64,000 bases of DNA from Actinomyces ruminicola. GTDB taxonomy: Bacteria > Actinomycetota > Actinomycetes > Actinomycetales > Actinomycetaceae. The translations under genes were made by a program, and so were the position numbers. The notes beneath the pieces were generated by a model. It saw only the letters and a list, made by a program, of their open reading frames with translations, made no database searches and had not been told where the DNA came from. The first letter of the stretch is position 1, and every line of letters starts with the position of its first letter. The stretch spans positions 85,643 through 149,642 of the forward strand of contig NZ_FNIM01000005.1 of the NCBI RefSeq assembly GCF_900103885.1, given 5' to 3'. Positions 54,694-64,000 of the stretch are shown here, in pieces.

Positions 54694-54706
54694 TGACCAT
54701 AGGTCA
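54694..54706 (-). promoter_or_regulatory. Candidate promoter/operator of the tad operon
   Basis: TGACC-ATA-GGTCA is a perfect inverted repeat about 100 bases upstream of tadA. Read leftward, TATGGT within it can serve as a -10 box, so a regulator bound here would block transcription. The rest of 54594-54872 shows no gene. Confidence 0.35.
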
Positions 54707-54872
54707 CGACTGGGCATCGGCGCCAGTCCGTCTCGGAGGCCTGTGGAAAACCTCGCCCAGGCCCGGAGGTAAGCCGCATCACTGCAAGCGTCCTGTGAGT
54801 CTGCTGGCAGGCATGCGATGCCCGGGGCGCGGCGCCGCCCCGTCCGGCGGCTTCCTCGCTTACGGTGGAGTC

Positions 54873-56063
54873 ATGTCGCAGCCGCCCACCGAGCCCTCCG
54901 GGCCCACCAGCATCTCAGAGTCGAGCAAGACCGCGGCGTCGGTGCGCTCGACCTCGGCCACATCCTCAGCCCCCGCACGTGAGCGCTCCCCCCTCGCCCT
55001 GGCCGCCCTGGCCGCGGTGGCCGTGCCCGGGCTTAACCCGGCGCGCCTGGCCCTCCCCCAGGAGCGGACCGCCACCCTGCGCACGGTCGGCGTCGTCGAC
55101 ACTCAGGGGCGTCACTGGGAAGTGCTGGAGACCCACGACGACGCCACCGGCGCCACCCTGGAGGCGGAGGCGGAGGTGCTGCGGCGCATCGGCCGGATAG
55201 TCGACGACGGCCGACTCTCCTTCAACGTGCCCCGCCCCGCCGGCACGCTCCGCCAGGAGGGCAGCCACATTCAGGTGCGCTCCCATCTGGAGGGGCGGCC
55301 CATCGACGTCGAGGCGCTGCGCCCGGGGCCGGGACTGTCTGCGGGTCTGGGCAAGGCCTTGGGCGAGCTGCACGACCTGCCCACCACGGTGGTCTCCGAG
55401 GCGGGCCTGCCGGTCTACGACGCCGAGGATGTACGCACCCACTGGCTGAGTCTGCTCGACGATGCCGCCGCTACGGGCAAGGTGCCGCCGACGCTGCTGT
55501 CCCGCTGGGAGGTGGCGCTGGAGGACTCGGCGCTGTGGCGGTTCCGTCCGGTGGTGGTGCACGGCGACCTGGCGCCGGAGAACGTGTTGACTGCGGGCGG
55601 CGCGGTGGTGGCCATTCGCGGCCTGGGGCAGGCGCATGTGGGCGACCCGGCCGAGGACATGGCGTGGGTGTACGCCTCCGTGCCCGTGGACTGCCTGGAC
55701 TCGATCGAGTCCGCCTACGACCTGGCCCGCACCGAGGGCGTGGACCGGCACCTGCGGGACCGGGCGGAGCTGGTCAGCGAACTGAGCCTGGCCCGTTGGC
55801 TGATGCACGGGGTGCGCTCCGGCAGCGACTCGATCATTGACGATGCGGTGGCGATGCTGGCGGACCTGGCCGACCAGGTCGGGGACGAGCCGCTGGTGGA
55901 GCCGAGCGGGCCCCGCCTGGCCCCGGTGCCCGGGGACAAGGAGCCGGCCGAGCCGGAGGCGACCACCAGCGAGGTCAAAATGGTGCTGGTCGACGAGGGC
56001 GCTGACGACGCCGACGGCGGCCATGCGAGCGCTGAAACGGACGATGCCGGCAGGGAGGACTAG
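54873..56063 (+). CDS. Aminoglycoside phosphotransferase-fold protein
   Basis: A 396-residue protein with an APH/protein-kinase-like core (about 90-320). VVVHGDLAPENVL is the catalytic HxDxxxxN loop, and GDPAEDMAWVYAS follows, although the usual IDW/IDF metal motif reads IRGLGQAHVGD. The N- and C-termini are disordered and Ser- or Asp/Glu-rich. Genes of this kind sit beside the adnAB cluster in other actinobacteria, so a housekeeping role is more likely than drug resistance. TACGGT lies 6 nt before the ATG (leaderless). Confidence 0.82.
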   Translation: MSQPPTEPSGPTSISESSKTAASVRSTSATSSAPARERSPLALAALAAVAVPGLNPARLALPQERTATLRTVGVVDTQGRHWEVLETHDDATGATLEAEAEVLRRIGRIVDDGRLSFNVPRPAGTLRQEGSHIQVRSHLEGRPIDVEALRPGPGLSAGLGKALGELHDLPTTVVSEAGLPVYDAEDVRTHWLSLLDDAAATGKVPPTLLSRWEVALEDSALWRFRPVVVHGDLAPENVLTAGGAVVAIRGLGQAHVGDPAEDMAWVYASVPVDCLDSIESAYDLARTEGVDRHLRDRAELVSELSLARWLMHGVRSGSDSIIDDAVAMLADLADQVGDEPLVEPSGPRLAPVPGDKEPAEPEATTSEVKMVLVDEGADDADGGHASAETDDAGRED

Positions 56064-56127
56064 CCACCTCCCACCGAGGCGGGCTTGAGCGGGGACCGGC
56101 CGCCAGCGGGGCCGGGCGGGCCACCGT

Positions 56128-59100
56128 TCACTGATCGCGCGGCTCCAGGGACTGTCGAATCTCCTCCAGGGTTTCAAGCGACTCGGCGTCCAGCTCATCG
56201 ACATACCCGCCTGGCTCATCCACGTACAGGTAGGCGGCCCGGATCTGGTCTGTGGGGACCTGCTCTTTCGCGGACCAGGCGTGTACGTACACGCTGAGCT
56301 GGTCCACCGGCACGCGCCGGTGGCCGGTCTTCCAGTCGACCACCAGGTAGTTGCCGGTGTCCGGCTGCTTGAAGACGGCGTCGATGCGGCAGCGCAGGGT
56401 GGTGTCGCCAACGGTGAGTTCAAGGGATTCCTCGGTGCTCACCAGCTGGTAGTCCTCCAGCAGCGGGTGGTTGGCGGCGACGTCGAGCCAGCGCTCCACC
56501 CGCCTGCGGTCGGAGCCGGTGAGCGTATCCGGGACGCCGGCGGTCTGCAGGCTGAACAGGGGGCTTTGGCTGCTCAGGCGCTGGGCGATGGCCTCGTGGA
56601 AGACGGTGCCCAGGCGCCCGGCAGACTGCGGCTGGGAGGGCAGCGGGCGGCGCAGGTCAAGCGCGAACTGATCCCTGTCATCACGCAGCGCGGCCAGCCG
56701 GGTGGCAGCCAAGTGGGCGGGCTGGCGGACCGTGGGCGTTTCGGCCGCGGCGGCGTCGCGCTCGGCCAGCAGCAGGCGAGCCTCCTCCCACCAGTGGGAC
56801 ACGCACTCGTCGGAACTGGCACCATCCCGCATGCCATCCGCACCTAGGCCGGTCTCGCCCGTGCCTCCCCCGGCGGCGGGAGCAGCCATGGCGCGGCTGA
56901 CGGCCTCGGCAGCGGCGATGCGCGCGGCCCGCTCCGAGCCCGGAGCCGCGCTGTGCGTCACCGGCCAGGGGGCCTTCGCCACGGCGTTACTCAGCGGATT
57001 GACCGCGTCCGGGTTTCTTTCGGTGAATCCGGGACCGAACTCATCGACCAGGTCGCGGCGTCGCAACTCCGCCAGGAAGCGCGACATGGGATTCGGCTTC
57101 CTGGCGGTCTTCGCCAGGTGCGATCCGGTCAGCAGCACGTCATGCCGGGCCCGGGTGATGGCCACGTAGGCCAAGCGGCGTTCCTCGGCGATCGTGTGGC
57201 GGCCCAACGCGTATGCGTATTCATTCAGATACTCGGCCACCGCTTGCTTCTCATCCTCGGTGAGCTCCATGCCCACATCGGCCGGCACGTCGAGCTCGCC
57301 GAGTCTGAACGGTGGCAACTGGTCCGCGTCCGTACGCAACGGGTGCGGGAATTGATCCTGATAGCCCATCCAAGACTTGTCAACCAACGTACCATCTGCG
57401 GACGGGGCGACCCCATATTTAGGAAACGACTTCTCAGACAGTCCGATAACAGCGACGCAGTCCCATTCCAGGCCTTTGGCGGCGTGAACGGTCATGAGTT
57501 GGACGGCGCCGGGCGTGGGCGCGACTTCAGGTACATCCAGCCCGTCCTCCTTCTGTTCGAACAGCTCGAGCAATTCCAGGAATCCCGAGACAGTGGGGGT
57601 TTCGACGTCGGCCGCGTACTGCTCGGCGGCGGCCCGGAAAGCGTCCAAAGCGCGCCTTCCCATGCGGTTACCGACGCGGGCTGCCAGTTCAATGTCCAGC
57701 CCCAGGGCCTGCTCGGCCACGGCCACCAGGTCCGGCAAAGGCAGAGTGAGCGCACCGCGCACGCGCCGCAGGGCGCGTGCGATCCGCAACGCTGCCTGCC
57801 GTCCCGCCTCGCTGAGTCCGGCATTCTCCGCGCTCCCCCCGGCGCTACGCTCTCCGGCGAGCCGCCGAGCGCCAGGGGCGCGGGTGGCGTCGTCGCGGCG
57901 GGCAATCTCCTCGAGCGCCTCGGACAGGGCCGCCTCCTCGAGCTGCTCCGCAGGGCCGCCGCCGTTCCCAGATTCAACGCCCTCGGCACGTGCGTCCCCG
58001 ATCTGTGCCACGCCGTCGCCATCTGGCCGCGTATCCGCACCGGCGCCGTCAGCCCGGTCGCGCTGGCGCGCGAGCTCGCGAGCGAAGCGCTGCAGGGCCC
58101 GCAGATCAGCCGCACCGATGTCGGCTCCTGTGAGCAGGCGCATGAGGCGGTCGCCACGCTCGGGGTCGGCAGCCACAGCCAGCAGGGCCCGCACATCCGC
58201 CACCTCGGGGATGGACAGCATCCCGCCCAGCCCCACCACCTCGTAGGGCACCCCTCGGGCATGTAAAACCTTCGCCACTACATCGAGCTGGTCATGGGTC
58301 CGACCGAGAATAGCTAGCTCGGCCTCGGAGCTCCACCGCTCCCGCATGAATTCCGCAACGGTCTCGCCCTCCTGCAACGGGTCGGCGAGGAAGGCGCCGA
58401 GGACCCTCCCGGCACCTAGACCGGCCTCGATCGAGCGCTCCTGCAATTCGTCGACCCGCACGTGGCTGACTTCTGCGTCGCCAGGCTGATACTCGTGGCT
58501 GCGCAGCGGCTTGGAGATGACGTTGGCGGCGGCGAGCACCGCAGAGTCATTGCGCCAGGCGACAGACAGCGGCAGCACCGGCGTGTGGACGTCCGGATCC
58601 TCACCTTGGCTGACGGCCTGGGTGCCGGAGGGGTTGAAGCGTTCGTGGAAGGTGTCCAGCGCGCCGGCGCTGGCTCCGCGCCAGCCGTAGATGGCCTGGT
58701 TGGGGTCGCCGACAGCGGTGACTCCCCGGTCGGCAAACAGGGCCGACAACAACCGCACCTGGGCGACGGAAGTGTCCTGGAACTCGTCCAGCAGCACCGC
58801 CGGGTACTGCGCCCGCATGGTCACCACGGCCTCGGGAACCTCTTCGGCGATACGGCAGGCCAGTGCCAGCCGGTCGCCGAAGTCAACCAGCCCGTGCCGA
58901 CGCTTGTAGTCGCGGAACTCCTGCACCGTCTCAAGCACTTCCAGCCAGTTCCTCATGCGCTCCGGCGCCCTGGCAAGGACATCCTTGGCGGGCTTGGCAC
59001 CACCTACACCACCTGCACGGACCAGACCGGCGAAAAGTTCGTGCAGCTCGGTCAGCTGCTCACTGGCATCCTCGATACTGAGCAGGTTCATGGACAACGC

Positions 59101-59616
59101 GTTGTCTGCGTCCAGCACAATCTTGGTGGCAGTCGAAAGGCTGTCGATGGGCAGCGGGTCGGTGCGCCGCTCGAGAATGTCGGTGGCGATCTGCCACTTC
59201 CGGGCCTCGGTGATAAGGGTAGCGTCCGGGTCGGCGCCGACGTACAGGCCGTAGTCACGCACGAGCGAGCCGGCGAAGGAATCGTAGGTGGCCACGGTCG
59301 GCTCGGGTGCGTCATCGACATCGGCGATGACGCCGCTGGCGGCCAGCTGGGCGAGGCGGAGGGAGACGCGCTCGGCCAGCTCGGCGGTGGCCTTGCGGGT
59401 GAAGGTCAGCCCCAGGACCTGGTCGGGGCGGACGGCGCCGGTAGCGACCAGGTGCACGACGCGCTGGCTCATGGTGGCGGTCTTGCCGCTGCCGGCGCCG
59501 GCAACCACGAGCAGCGGCCGCAGCGGATAGCCGATGACTTCCGACTGCTCCGCAGTGGGGCGCGGCAGGCCGAGCTTCTCGGCGAGGGCCTCGGGGGTGA
59601 GGTCGGCGGCGCTCAT
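56128..59616 (-). CDS. adnB: AdnB-like UvrD-family helicase/nuclease
   Basis: A 1162-residue motor-nuclease that resects double-strand breaks with AdnA. Walker A is GAGSGKT (40-46), Walker B is AVLLDEFQDTSVAQ, and GDPNQAIYGWRGA, VMTVHAAKGLEWD-type and VAITRARHD motifs complete superfamily 1A. The C-terminal PD-(D/E)xK nuclease shows CRIDAVF and LVVDWKTGHRR. A low-complexity Ala/Gly/Asp insertion of about 80 residues lies near the 2B region (roughly 520-610). The ATG overlaps the adnA stop by 4 bases, with AAGGAGG upstream. Confidence 0.92.
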   Translation of the reverse strand: MSAADLTPEALAEKLGLPRPTAEQSEVIGYPLRPLLVVAGAGSGKTATMSQRVVHLVATGAVRPDQVLGLTFTRKATAELAERVSLRLAQLAASGVIADVDDAPEPTVATYDSFAGSLVRDYGLYVGADPDATLITEARKWQIATDILERRTDPLPIDSLSTATKIVLDADNALSMNLLSIEDASEQLTELHELFAGLVRAGGVGGAKPAKDVLARAPERMRNWLEVLETVQEFRDYKRRHGLVDFGDRLALACRIAEEVPEAVVTMRAQYPAVLLDEFQDTSVAQVRLLSALFADRGVTAVGDPNQAIYGWRGASAGALDTFHERFNPSGTQAVSQGEDPDVHTPVLPLSVAWRNDSAVLAAANVISKPLRSHEYQPGDAEVSHVRVDELQERSIEAGLGAGRVLGAFLADPLQEGETVAEFMRERWSSEAELAILGRTHDQLDVVAKVLHARGVPYEVVGLGGMLSIPEVADVRALLAVAADPERGDRLMRLLTGADIGAADLRALQRFARELARQRDRADGAGADTRPDGDGVAQIGDARAEGVESGNGGGPAEQLEEAALSEALEEIARRDDATRAPGARRLAGERSAGGSAENAGLSEAGRQAALRIARALRRVRGALTLPLPDLVAVAEQALGLDIELAARVGNRMGRRALDAFRAAAEQYAADVETPTVSGFLELLELFEQKEDGLDVPEVAPTPGAVQLMTVHAAKGLEWDCVAVIGLSEKSFPKYGVAPSADGTLVDKSWMGYQDQFPHPLRTDADQLPPFRLGELDVPADVGMELTEDEKQAVAEYLNEYAYALGRHTIAEERRLAYVAITRARHDVLLTGSHLAKTARKPNPMSRFLAELRRRDLVDEFGPGFTERNPDAVNPLSNAVAKAPWPVTHSAAPGSERAARIAAAEAVSRAMAAPAAGGGTGETGLGADGMRDGASSDECVSHWWEEARLLLAERDAAAAETPTVRQPAHLAATRLAALRDDRDQFALDLRRPLPSQPQSAGRLGTVFHEAIAQRLSSQSPLFSLQTAGVPDTLTGSDRRRVERWLDVAANHPLLEDYQLVSTEESLELTVGDTTLRCRIDAVFKQPDTGNYLVVDWKTGHRRVPVDQLSVYVHAWSAKEQVPTDQIRAAYLYVDEPGGYVDELDAESLETLEEIRQSLEPRDQ

Positions 59617-62600
59617 GCCACGGTCCTCCTTCCTTCGGGGTTGACGGGGCAGCTGGCCTTGACGGAGCAGGTGTTGCAGTACTCGCCGCTGCGAGCGAGG
59701 AGGGTGGGCCCGGAGACGTCCAGGGCCGCCCGGGCGAGAAGCTCCACGTCCCACTCCTTTCCGGTTTCCGGATCGAGGCTGGGGGCCAGGGCCAATCCAT
59801 CGGGCGTCAGGTACACCCCCCGATCCTTGGTCTTACGCGGCTCTATCCCAAGCATGGCTAGCCCAGTGCCATCAACCTCGTAGCCGAGCGCAGCCAGCGC
59901 CATACGGTAGGTGGCTAGCTGCGCGTTGAGCTTCGCATCCGTCGGTGACGGCTTTGTTTTGCCGGTCTTGAAGTCGATGACGCGCACGCGCTGCCCCTGC
60001 CCGGCGGGGAGCGTCCCGTTAGCGGACGGGTCGGGCGGAGCGCCGTCGAGGAACTCCAGGCGGTCGATGCGCCCGCGTATGCGCACCGGTATCCGCTCGC
60101 CCGCGTTCGCGGGTGCTCCGCCGCCGGCCGCGGCCCCGGCGTCGGCGCGCGCCACGGGCTCGCCATCCCCAGCGGCGGTGCCTTCCTCTTCACCGTCCTC
60201 GGGCACGGGCAGATCCAGGTGAACGTCGACCGTCTGCTCCACCAGGGCCGGAGCGGTCACCGAGCCGAGGTAGGCGTCAAGCCGCTCGACCATGTCGCGC
60301 ACGCGCTGCCGCGCGAGGTCGCCGAGCCAGGTGTCCGGGTAGCCCAGCTCCGGGAGGGCCTCCTCCAGGGCCTGGCGCAGCGCCTCGCCGCGCAGCCACT
60401 CCCGCTCGGCGCGCTCGGCCAGGCCGTGCACGAGCATGCCGACCCTCTGGGCATCGCTGGTGCCGGTGCCGCCGCCATTGCGCTGCAGGAACCACTTAAG
60501 CGGACACTTAGTGATGGCCTCGACGTCGGAGGGGCTGATGCGGATCTCCTGACCGGCGCCGACCAGGGGTGCGCTGGATGTTGGCTGCCCCAGGCCCGCC
60601 CAGTTGGCGGGATCGGCGGCGCTCACGCCTTCGCGGGCGAGCGCGGCCAGCACTTGCTCAGCCTGTTGGCCGCGTGCCCGGGCAGCGGCGTCGGCCCCCT
60701 CCAGGCGGCCGGCGACGGCGGCGGCGCGCAACTCGCCCACGAGCCCGGGCAGGGTCAGGTCCGCAATGTCGGGGGCGCATTCAAGCTCGCCGTCGTCGTT
60801 GAAGAGCTGCTGCCCGGCCGCCGCGGCGACCTCGATCAGGAACGGCGAGGGCGCACAGTCGGTGTCCAGTGCCGCAGTTACTACCAGGCGACGGCGGGCG
60901 CGGGAGATGGCGGACAGGAACATGCGACGTTCGTCGCCGCGCACCTGGCTGCGGGCCTCCGCCGGATCCTGGATGGCCTCCCGCCTGCCGTCGGCCGCGA
61001 GCGGGAGACGGTCGGTGACGGCGTCTACGAGCAGGCCGGAGCGGGTCAGTCCGTCGCGCAGCCGCAGGTCGGGCCACACATCTCGCTCCACCCCGGCGAC
61101 GACGACCACCTCCCACTGGGTTCCGGCCGCCGCGGCGGGGGTCAGGACGGCGACGCCGGGCGGGCGGATGCCCTGCGGGGCGACGGTGTCCGAGGGCAGA
61201 ACCTCCGCGGCCAGCTCGTTCAGGAAGACGTCAGCCCCCGCGCCGGGGTGGCGCTCGGCCCAGACCTCGGCGCGCTTGAACAGAACGGTGACCACGTCCA
61301 GGTCGTGCTCGGCAGCCTGGGCCATGAGCGCGGTGGTGCGGGAGGTGTGCGGGGCCAACGCCGCCGTGCGCCAGGCATCAGCGCAGTCCGAGGCCTGCCA
61401 GGCCGCCCACATCAGCGCCTCCACATCAACGCGGCGGTCTTCTTCCCGGGCGGCCGCGACCACGCTCCGCAGGGCGGCGACCACTCCGGCGGCGCGCTCC
61501 AGCCGCGCTGCCTGCTCGGCCAGAGGCTCGTCTGCGAGTTCCTGGGTCAGGGCCGCGGCCGCCTGGGGGGTGGCCAGCACGCCGAGCAGGTTCTCGTCCC
61601 GTCCGGCCTCGGCGGGGCGGTCGTGGCGCAGCCGACGGCGCAGGCGCCGCAGGTCCAGGTTGGTCAGCCCGATCAGGGGGCTGGTGAGCAGTTCGAAAGC
61701 AGTGGACCATTCTGGTGGGGTGTCGGCGTCGCCAAGGGTGCCGCCCAGGGCGGCGCGGCAGGCGTCAATGATGGCGGCCGCGGCGGGCTCGGCGCGCAGC
61801 AGCACGGCGGGCGTGGCGGAGGCGAGGGGCACGCCGTGGTGGCGCAGTTCGCGGCTGACCGCGCGCGCGGTGGCGGCGGAGCGCACGATCACGGCCATCT
61901 GGTCCCAGCCGGTGTTGTGGTGGACGTGCTCGGCACGCAGGATGCGGGCAATCTGGGCGGTCTGCTGCAGCGGGCCGGAGGCGAGGAGGGTCTGGACGCC
62001 ACTGGGCGCGGCCGCGACTGTGCCGTGGACCAAGGCGGCAGTAGCGCAGTTCGCGTACTCGGGGTGGCGGTGCGTGGCGGTACCGGTGATGGGGATGCGG
62101 TCGGCCTGCACCGCCCACAGCCGGGCCAGTTCGGGCGTGCCGCGGTGGACGGTGCCCAGCGTCAGCCGCTCGGCTGCTAGCCCGGAGCGGTCCTCGGCGG
62201 CGTTGAGCAGACTCGGGTTGCCGCCGCGGAAGACCTCGACTGCGACGTCGGGATCTCCCAGGGCGACGATCTGGGCACGGTGTCCATCTGTGTCGGGCCC
62301 GGAGAGCGCGACCAGCAGGCGGGCGGTGGCGGCGGTGCAGTCCTGATAGTCGTCGACGATGACGACGTCTGGAACGGGGCGGGGCACGAGCACGCCGTCG
62401 GCATCCCAGGTCTGTAAGGCCTCGCGGGCGCGGTCCTGCAGGCGGGCCGTATCCATCTTGCGGATGGCGGAGCGGTTGGCGGCGCTGGGGCGGCCCTGCG
62501 CGTCCCAAAGGCGCAGCAGCTCGGCGGCACGCTGCCAGATCGGGACGTCGAGCTCGGCACCGAGGCCGGCGAGCCGGTCCGCGGTCACGCCGAGTTCACC

Positions 62601-63113
62601 TGCGCGGGCCAGCAGGTTCCGCAACTCCGTGCGGAAGGCGCGGGACTCAACGGCTTCTGCGGGCAGGTTCCCCCAGGTGGTGCCTCGCAGCAGCTCGGCC
62701 AGGGCGGCATCCTCCTCCGCACCAGCCAGTAGGACTGGGGCGGGCAACGGGTCGGAGCGCTGGGTGAGCGAGGTCTTGAGGATCGTCAGGGCGAGGCCGG
62801 CGGGGGTGCGCACCCGGACCGTGCCCGACGGGGCACCTGAGGCCTCAAGCAGATGGGAGGCGCGCTCGCGCAGGCGGTCCGCGCGGGCGCGTGTGGGGGC
62901 GAGCAGGACGGCATCCTTGCGGCGGGTGCCTACCGCCTCGACCAGCAGACGCAGGGCGGTGGTGGTCTTGCCGGTGCCGGGGGCGCCGAGGACGACGAGG
63001 TTCACGCCGTCCGCGGCGCGGGCGAGGACCTGGACTGCGGAGGCATCCGGCTCGGGCAGCGGGGCCTGCACGCGCGGAGGCAGGAGGTGGGGCGCACCGG
63101 TTGGGCTGGTCAT
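59613..63113 (-). CDS. adnA: AdnA-like helicase/nuclease
   Basis: An 1166-residue partner of AdnB. Walker A is intact as GAPGTGKTT (43-51), Walker B-like VVIVDDYQDCT is present, and FLSAISRARRRLVVT is the end of the motor region. The nuclease domain shows RGRIDRLEFLDG and VIDFKTGKTK. Four cysteines in ITKCPLKWF and YCNTCSVKASCP fit the iron-sulfur staple of AddB/AdnB-class nucleases. A Gly/Ala-rich insertion interrupts the nuclease near residues 975-1000. First gene of the two-gene operon. Confidence 0.92.
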   Translation of the reverse strand: MTSPTGAPHLLPPRVQAPLPEPDASAVQVLARAADGVNLVVLGAPGTGKTTTALRLLVEAVGTRRKDAVLLAPTRARADRLRERASHLLEASGAPSGTVRVRTPAGLALTILKTSLTQRSDPLPAPVLLAGAEEDAALAELLRGTTWGNLPAEAVESRAFRTELRNLLARAGELGVTADRLAGLGAELDVPIWQRAAELLRLWDAQGRPSAANRSAIRKMDTARLQDRAREALQTWDADGVLVPRPVPDVVIVDDYQDCTAATARLLVALSGPDTDGHRAQIVALGDPDVAVEVFRGGNPSLLNAAEDRSGLAAERLTLGTVHRGTPELARLWAVQADRIPITGTATHRHPEYANCATAALVHGTVAAAPSGVQTLLASGPLQQTAQIARILRAEHVHHNTGWDQMAVIVRSAATARAVSRELRHHGVPLASATPAVLLRAEPAAAAIIDACRAALGGTLGDADTPPEWSTAFELLTSPLIGLTNLDLRRLRRRLRHDRPAEAGRDENLLGVLATPQAAAALTQELADEPLAEQAARLERAAGVVAALRSVVAAAREEDRRVDVEALMWAAWQASDCADAWRTAALAPHTSRTTALMAQAAEHDLDVVTVLFKRAEVWAERHPGAGADVFLNELAAEVLPSDTVAPQGIRPPGVAVLTPAAAAGTQWEVVVVAGVERDVWPDLRLRDGLTRSGLLVDAVTDRLPLAADGRREAIQDPAEARSQVRGDERRMFLSAISRARRRLVVTAALDTDCAPSPFLIEVAAAAGQQLFNDDGELECAPDIADLTLPGLVGELRAAAVAGRLEGADAAARARGQQAEQVLAALAREGVSAADPANWAGLGQPTSSAPLVGAGQEIRISPSDVEAITKCPLKWFLQRNGGGTGTSDAQRVGMLVHGLAERAEREWLRGEALRQALEEALPELGYPDTWLGDLARQRVRDMVERLDAYLGSVTAPALVEQTVDVHLDLPVPEDGEEEGTAAGDGEPVARADAGAAAGGGAPANAGERIPVRIRGRIDRLEFLDGAPPDPSANGTLPAGQGQRVRVIDFKTGKTKPSPTDAKLNAQLATYRMALAALGYEVDGTGLAMLGIEPRKTKDRGVYLTPDGLALAPSLDPETGKEWDVELLARAALDVSGPTLLARSGEYCNTCSVKASCPVNPEGRRTVA

Positions 63114-63351
63114 GTACCCATCTCACCACGGGGGTCCGACATGAATTGAACGCTCTTAACGTCACCTGGGTATCGGACTAGTGCGGGCAACGGCGTCGTG
63201 GGTGTCCGCGCGGCGCGAAACGGCCCGGATTGTGGCGGCTCCAGCAGCCTGCTGCGGACGCGGCACCCATAGGATCGGGATGGATACCCCGCCGTGGGCT
63301 GTCATCCCGGAAGTGGTTGCAGCAGCCCGGATCCTGAATGAAGGAGCACCC

Positions 63352-63567
63352 ATGCAGGTCACCATCGGAATCAAGCACTCCACGCGTGAGCTCTCGCTGG
63401 AGACCTCTGCCTCCCAGGAGGAGGTCCTCGCAGCCGTGGCGGACGCCGCCACCTCCTCGGTCACCCTGACGGACGACAAGGGACGCAAGGTGTTCATCCC
63501 GGCGGGCTCGCTCGCCTACATCGAGATCGGCGAGGCCTCCCCCCGCCGCGTCGGCTTCGGCATCTGA
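63352..63567 (+). CDS. DUF3107 family protein
   Basis: A 71-residue protein matching the DUF3107 family: it begins MQVTIGIKHSTRELSLET and ends IPAGSLAYIEIGEASPRRVGFG. The mycobacterial homologue (TB9.4) is a small conserved protein of unknown function in the same adnAB neighbourhood. AAGGAG lies 5 bases before the ATG. Divergent from adnA by about 240 bases. Probably a small ubiquitin-like or beta-rich fold. Confidence 0.93.
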   Translation: MQVTIGIKHSTRELSLETSASQEEVLAAVADAATSSVTLTDDKGRKVFIPAGSLAYIEIGEASPRRVGFGI

Positions 63568-63894
63568 ACCGAGGCCGAGCCTCCCTCTCCTCGTGCCTTT
63601 GCTCCCTGGTCCTCTCGCTGAGATCGGTTGAAGTTACGTGCCCAGATCGGTTGAAGTTACGTGCCCAGATCGGTTGATATGGCACGGGTGGCCGGGGACG
63701 GGCTGAGAAGGCCTGCCGGCGGGCCAAAGTGGGCGCCGCGGACGAACCCGCCACCCCACGCCGTGGCGGGTTTTCCACAGGGCACATCACCGGAGTGGCG
63801 CCGAGCGCACGGGTCTCGGTACGGTTGCGGACATCGGCACCAAACCGATGCGCCAGTCAGCTCCCGCCCGGACCCTCAACGAGGAGGCCTCTCC
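63568..63894. other. Non-coding stretch with the 23-bp repeat array
   Basis: About 330 bases between the DUF3107 gene and the last gene. It contains the tandem repeat at 63621-63688. The remainder shows nothing I recognise. Confidence 0.5.
63621..63688. repeat. 23-bp tandem repeat, locus 2 (about 2.7 units)
   Basis: The unit begins AGATCGGTTGAAGTTACGTG and is followed by CCC. Units start at 63621, 63644 and 63667. It differs from locus 1 (16491) at two positions that are fixed in every complete unit of each array. The preceding CTCGCYG is also shared. Confidence 0.85.
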
Positions 63895-64000
63895 GTGCCC
63901 ACCACACCCGCACCAGTCCCACCACCGCGCACGCACCGCACCCGTCCCACCCCACCCACCACGCACGGGCAGCACCCCCACAACAACCGGCAGCCGGAGG
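63895..64000 (+). CDS. Start of a proline/threonine/histidine-rich protein (cut by window end)
   Basis: GAGGAGG lies 7 bases before a GTG at 63895, opening a frame that reads to the window end (35 codons). The sequence is disordered and rich in Pro, Thr, His and Arg. In other actinobacteria a DEAD-box helicase with a disordered terminus often follows the DUF3107 gene, but nothing visible proves that here. Confidence 0.55.
   Translation, partial: MPTTPAPVPPPRTHRTRPTPPTTHGQHPHNNRQPE

Noticed and set aside
54873..56063. An aminoglycoside resistance gene
   Set aside because: The catalytic loop is present but the metal motif is altered and the gene belongs to a conserved housekeeping neighbourhood beside adnAB.

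Overview
The window is high-G+C actinobacterial DNA, most likely from the Actinomyces/Schaalia group (Actinomycetaceae). This is inferred from gene content: an AdnAB-type helicase-nuclease pair beside a DUF3107 gene, a cysteine-free L32, an actinobacterial tad pilus locus, surface proteins with LAxTG anchors, and many apparently leaderless genes with a TANNNT box 6-8 nt before the start codon. No phage, insertion sequence or CRISPR array was seen.

Layout. 1-1.6 kb: TetR regulator and ABC-2 efflux ATPase (cut by the window edge) behind a double palindromic operator. 1.6-6.2 kb: trigger factor, a small unknown protein, then a divergent permease/homocysteine S-methyltransferase pair (S-methylmethionine use). 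6.2-7.2 kb: a 182-bp dispersed repeat with a hairpin, tRNA-Pro, tRNA-Gly and rpmF. 7.3-10.2 kb: YigZ-family protein, then cysK and cysE; cysK is preceded by an 18-residue leader peptide with 4 Met and 4 Cys. 10.3-16.5 kb: nei-type DNA glycosylase, rpiB, an M13 peptidase, an LAxTG surface protein and an LCP-family enzyme.

16.6-31.5 kb: thirteen minus-strand genes forming one large carbohydrate or sugar-acid catabolic region. One half encodes a sugar ABC importer, a lactonase-type amidohydrolase, a TIM-barrel isomerase and a ribokinase-type kinase. The other encodes an anion-type MFS importer, a DeoR regulator, a zinc dehydrogenase, an FGGY kinase, a class I aldolase, a 2-hydroxyacid dehydrogenase and glycerate kinase. 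Both promoter regions carry the same palindrome, GATCG-N3-CGATC, which suggests one regulon. The substrate cannot be read from the sequence; the last two enzymes point to a glycerate/hydroxypyruvate-type product entering glycolysis at 2-phosphoglycerate.

31.8-42.3 kb: aminopeptidase N with a PTS IIA gene, malQ, a lone PTS IIB, PTS enzyme I translationally coupled to an acyl-CoA thioesterase, and a second LAxTG surface protein. 42.5-49.0 kb: ettA, a CPBP protease, an S66 carboxypeptidase, a Phd/RelE-type toxin-antitoxin pair whose toxin reading frame runs into the end of prfB, then prfB and a GNAT gene. 49.3 kb: second copy of the 182-bp repeat. 49.6-54.6 kb: a seven-gene tad pilus operon. 54.9-63.6 kb: an APH-fold protein, adnB, adnA and a DUF3107 protein. 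The window ends in the start of a proline-rich gene, preceded by a 23-bp tandem repeat also found at 16.5 kb.

All calls come from reading the sequence; no database search was possible.
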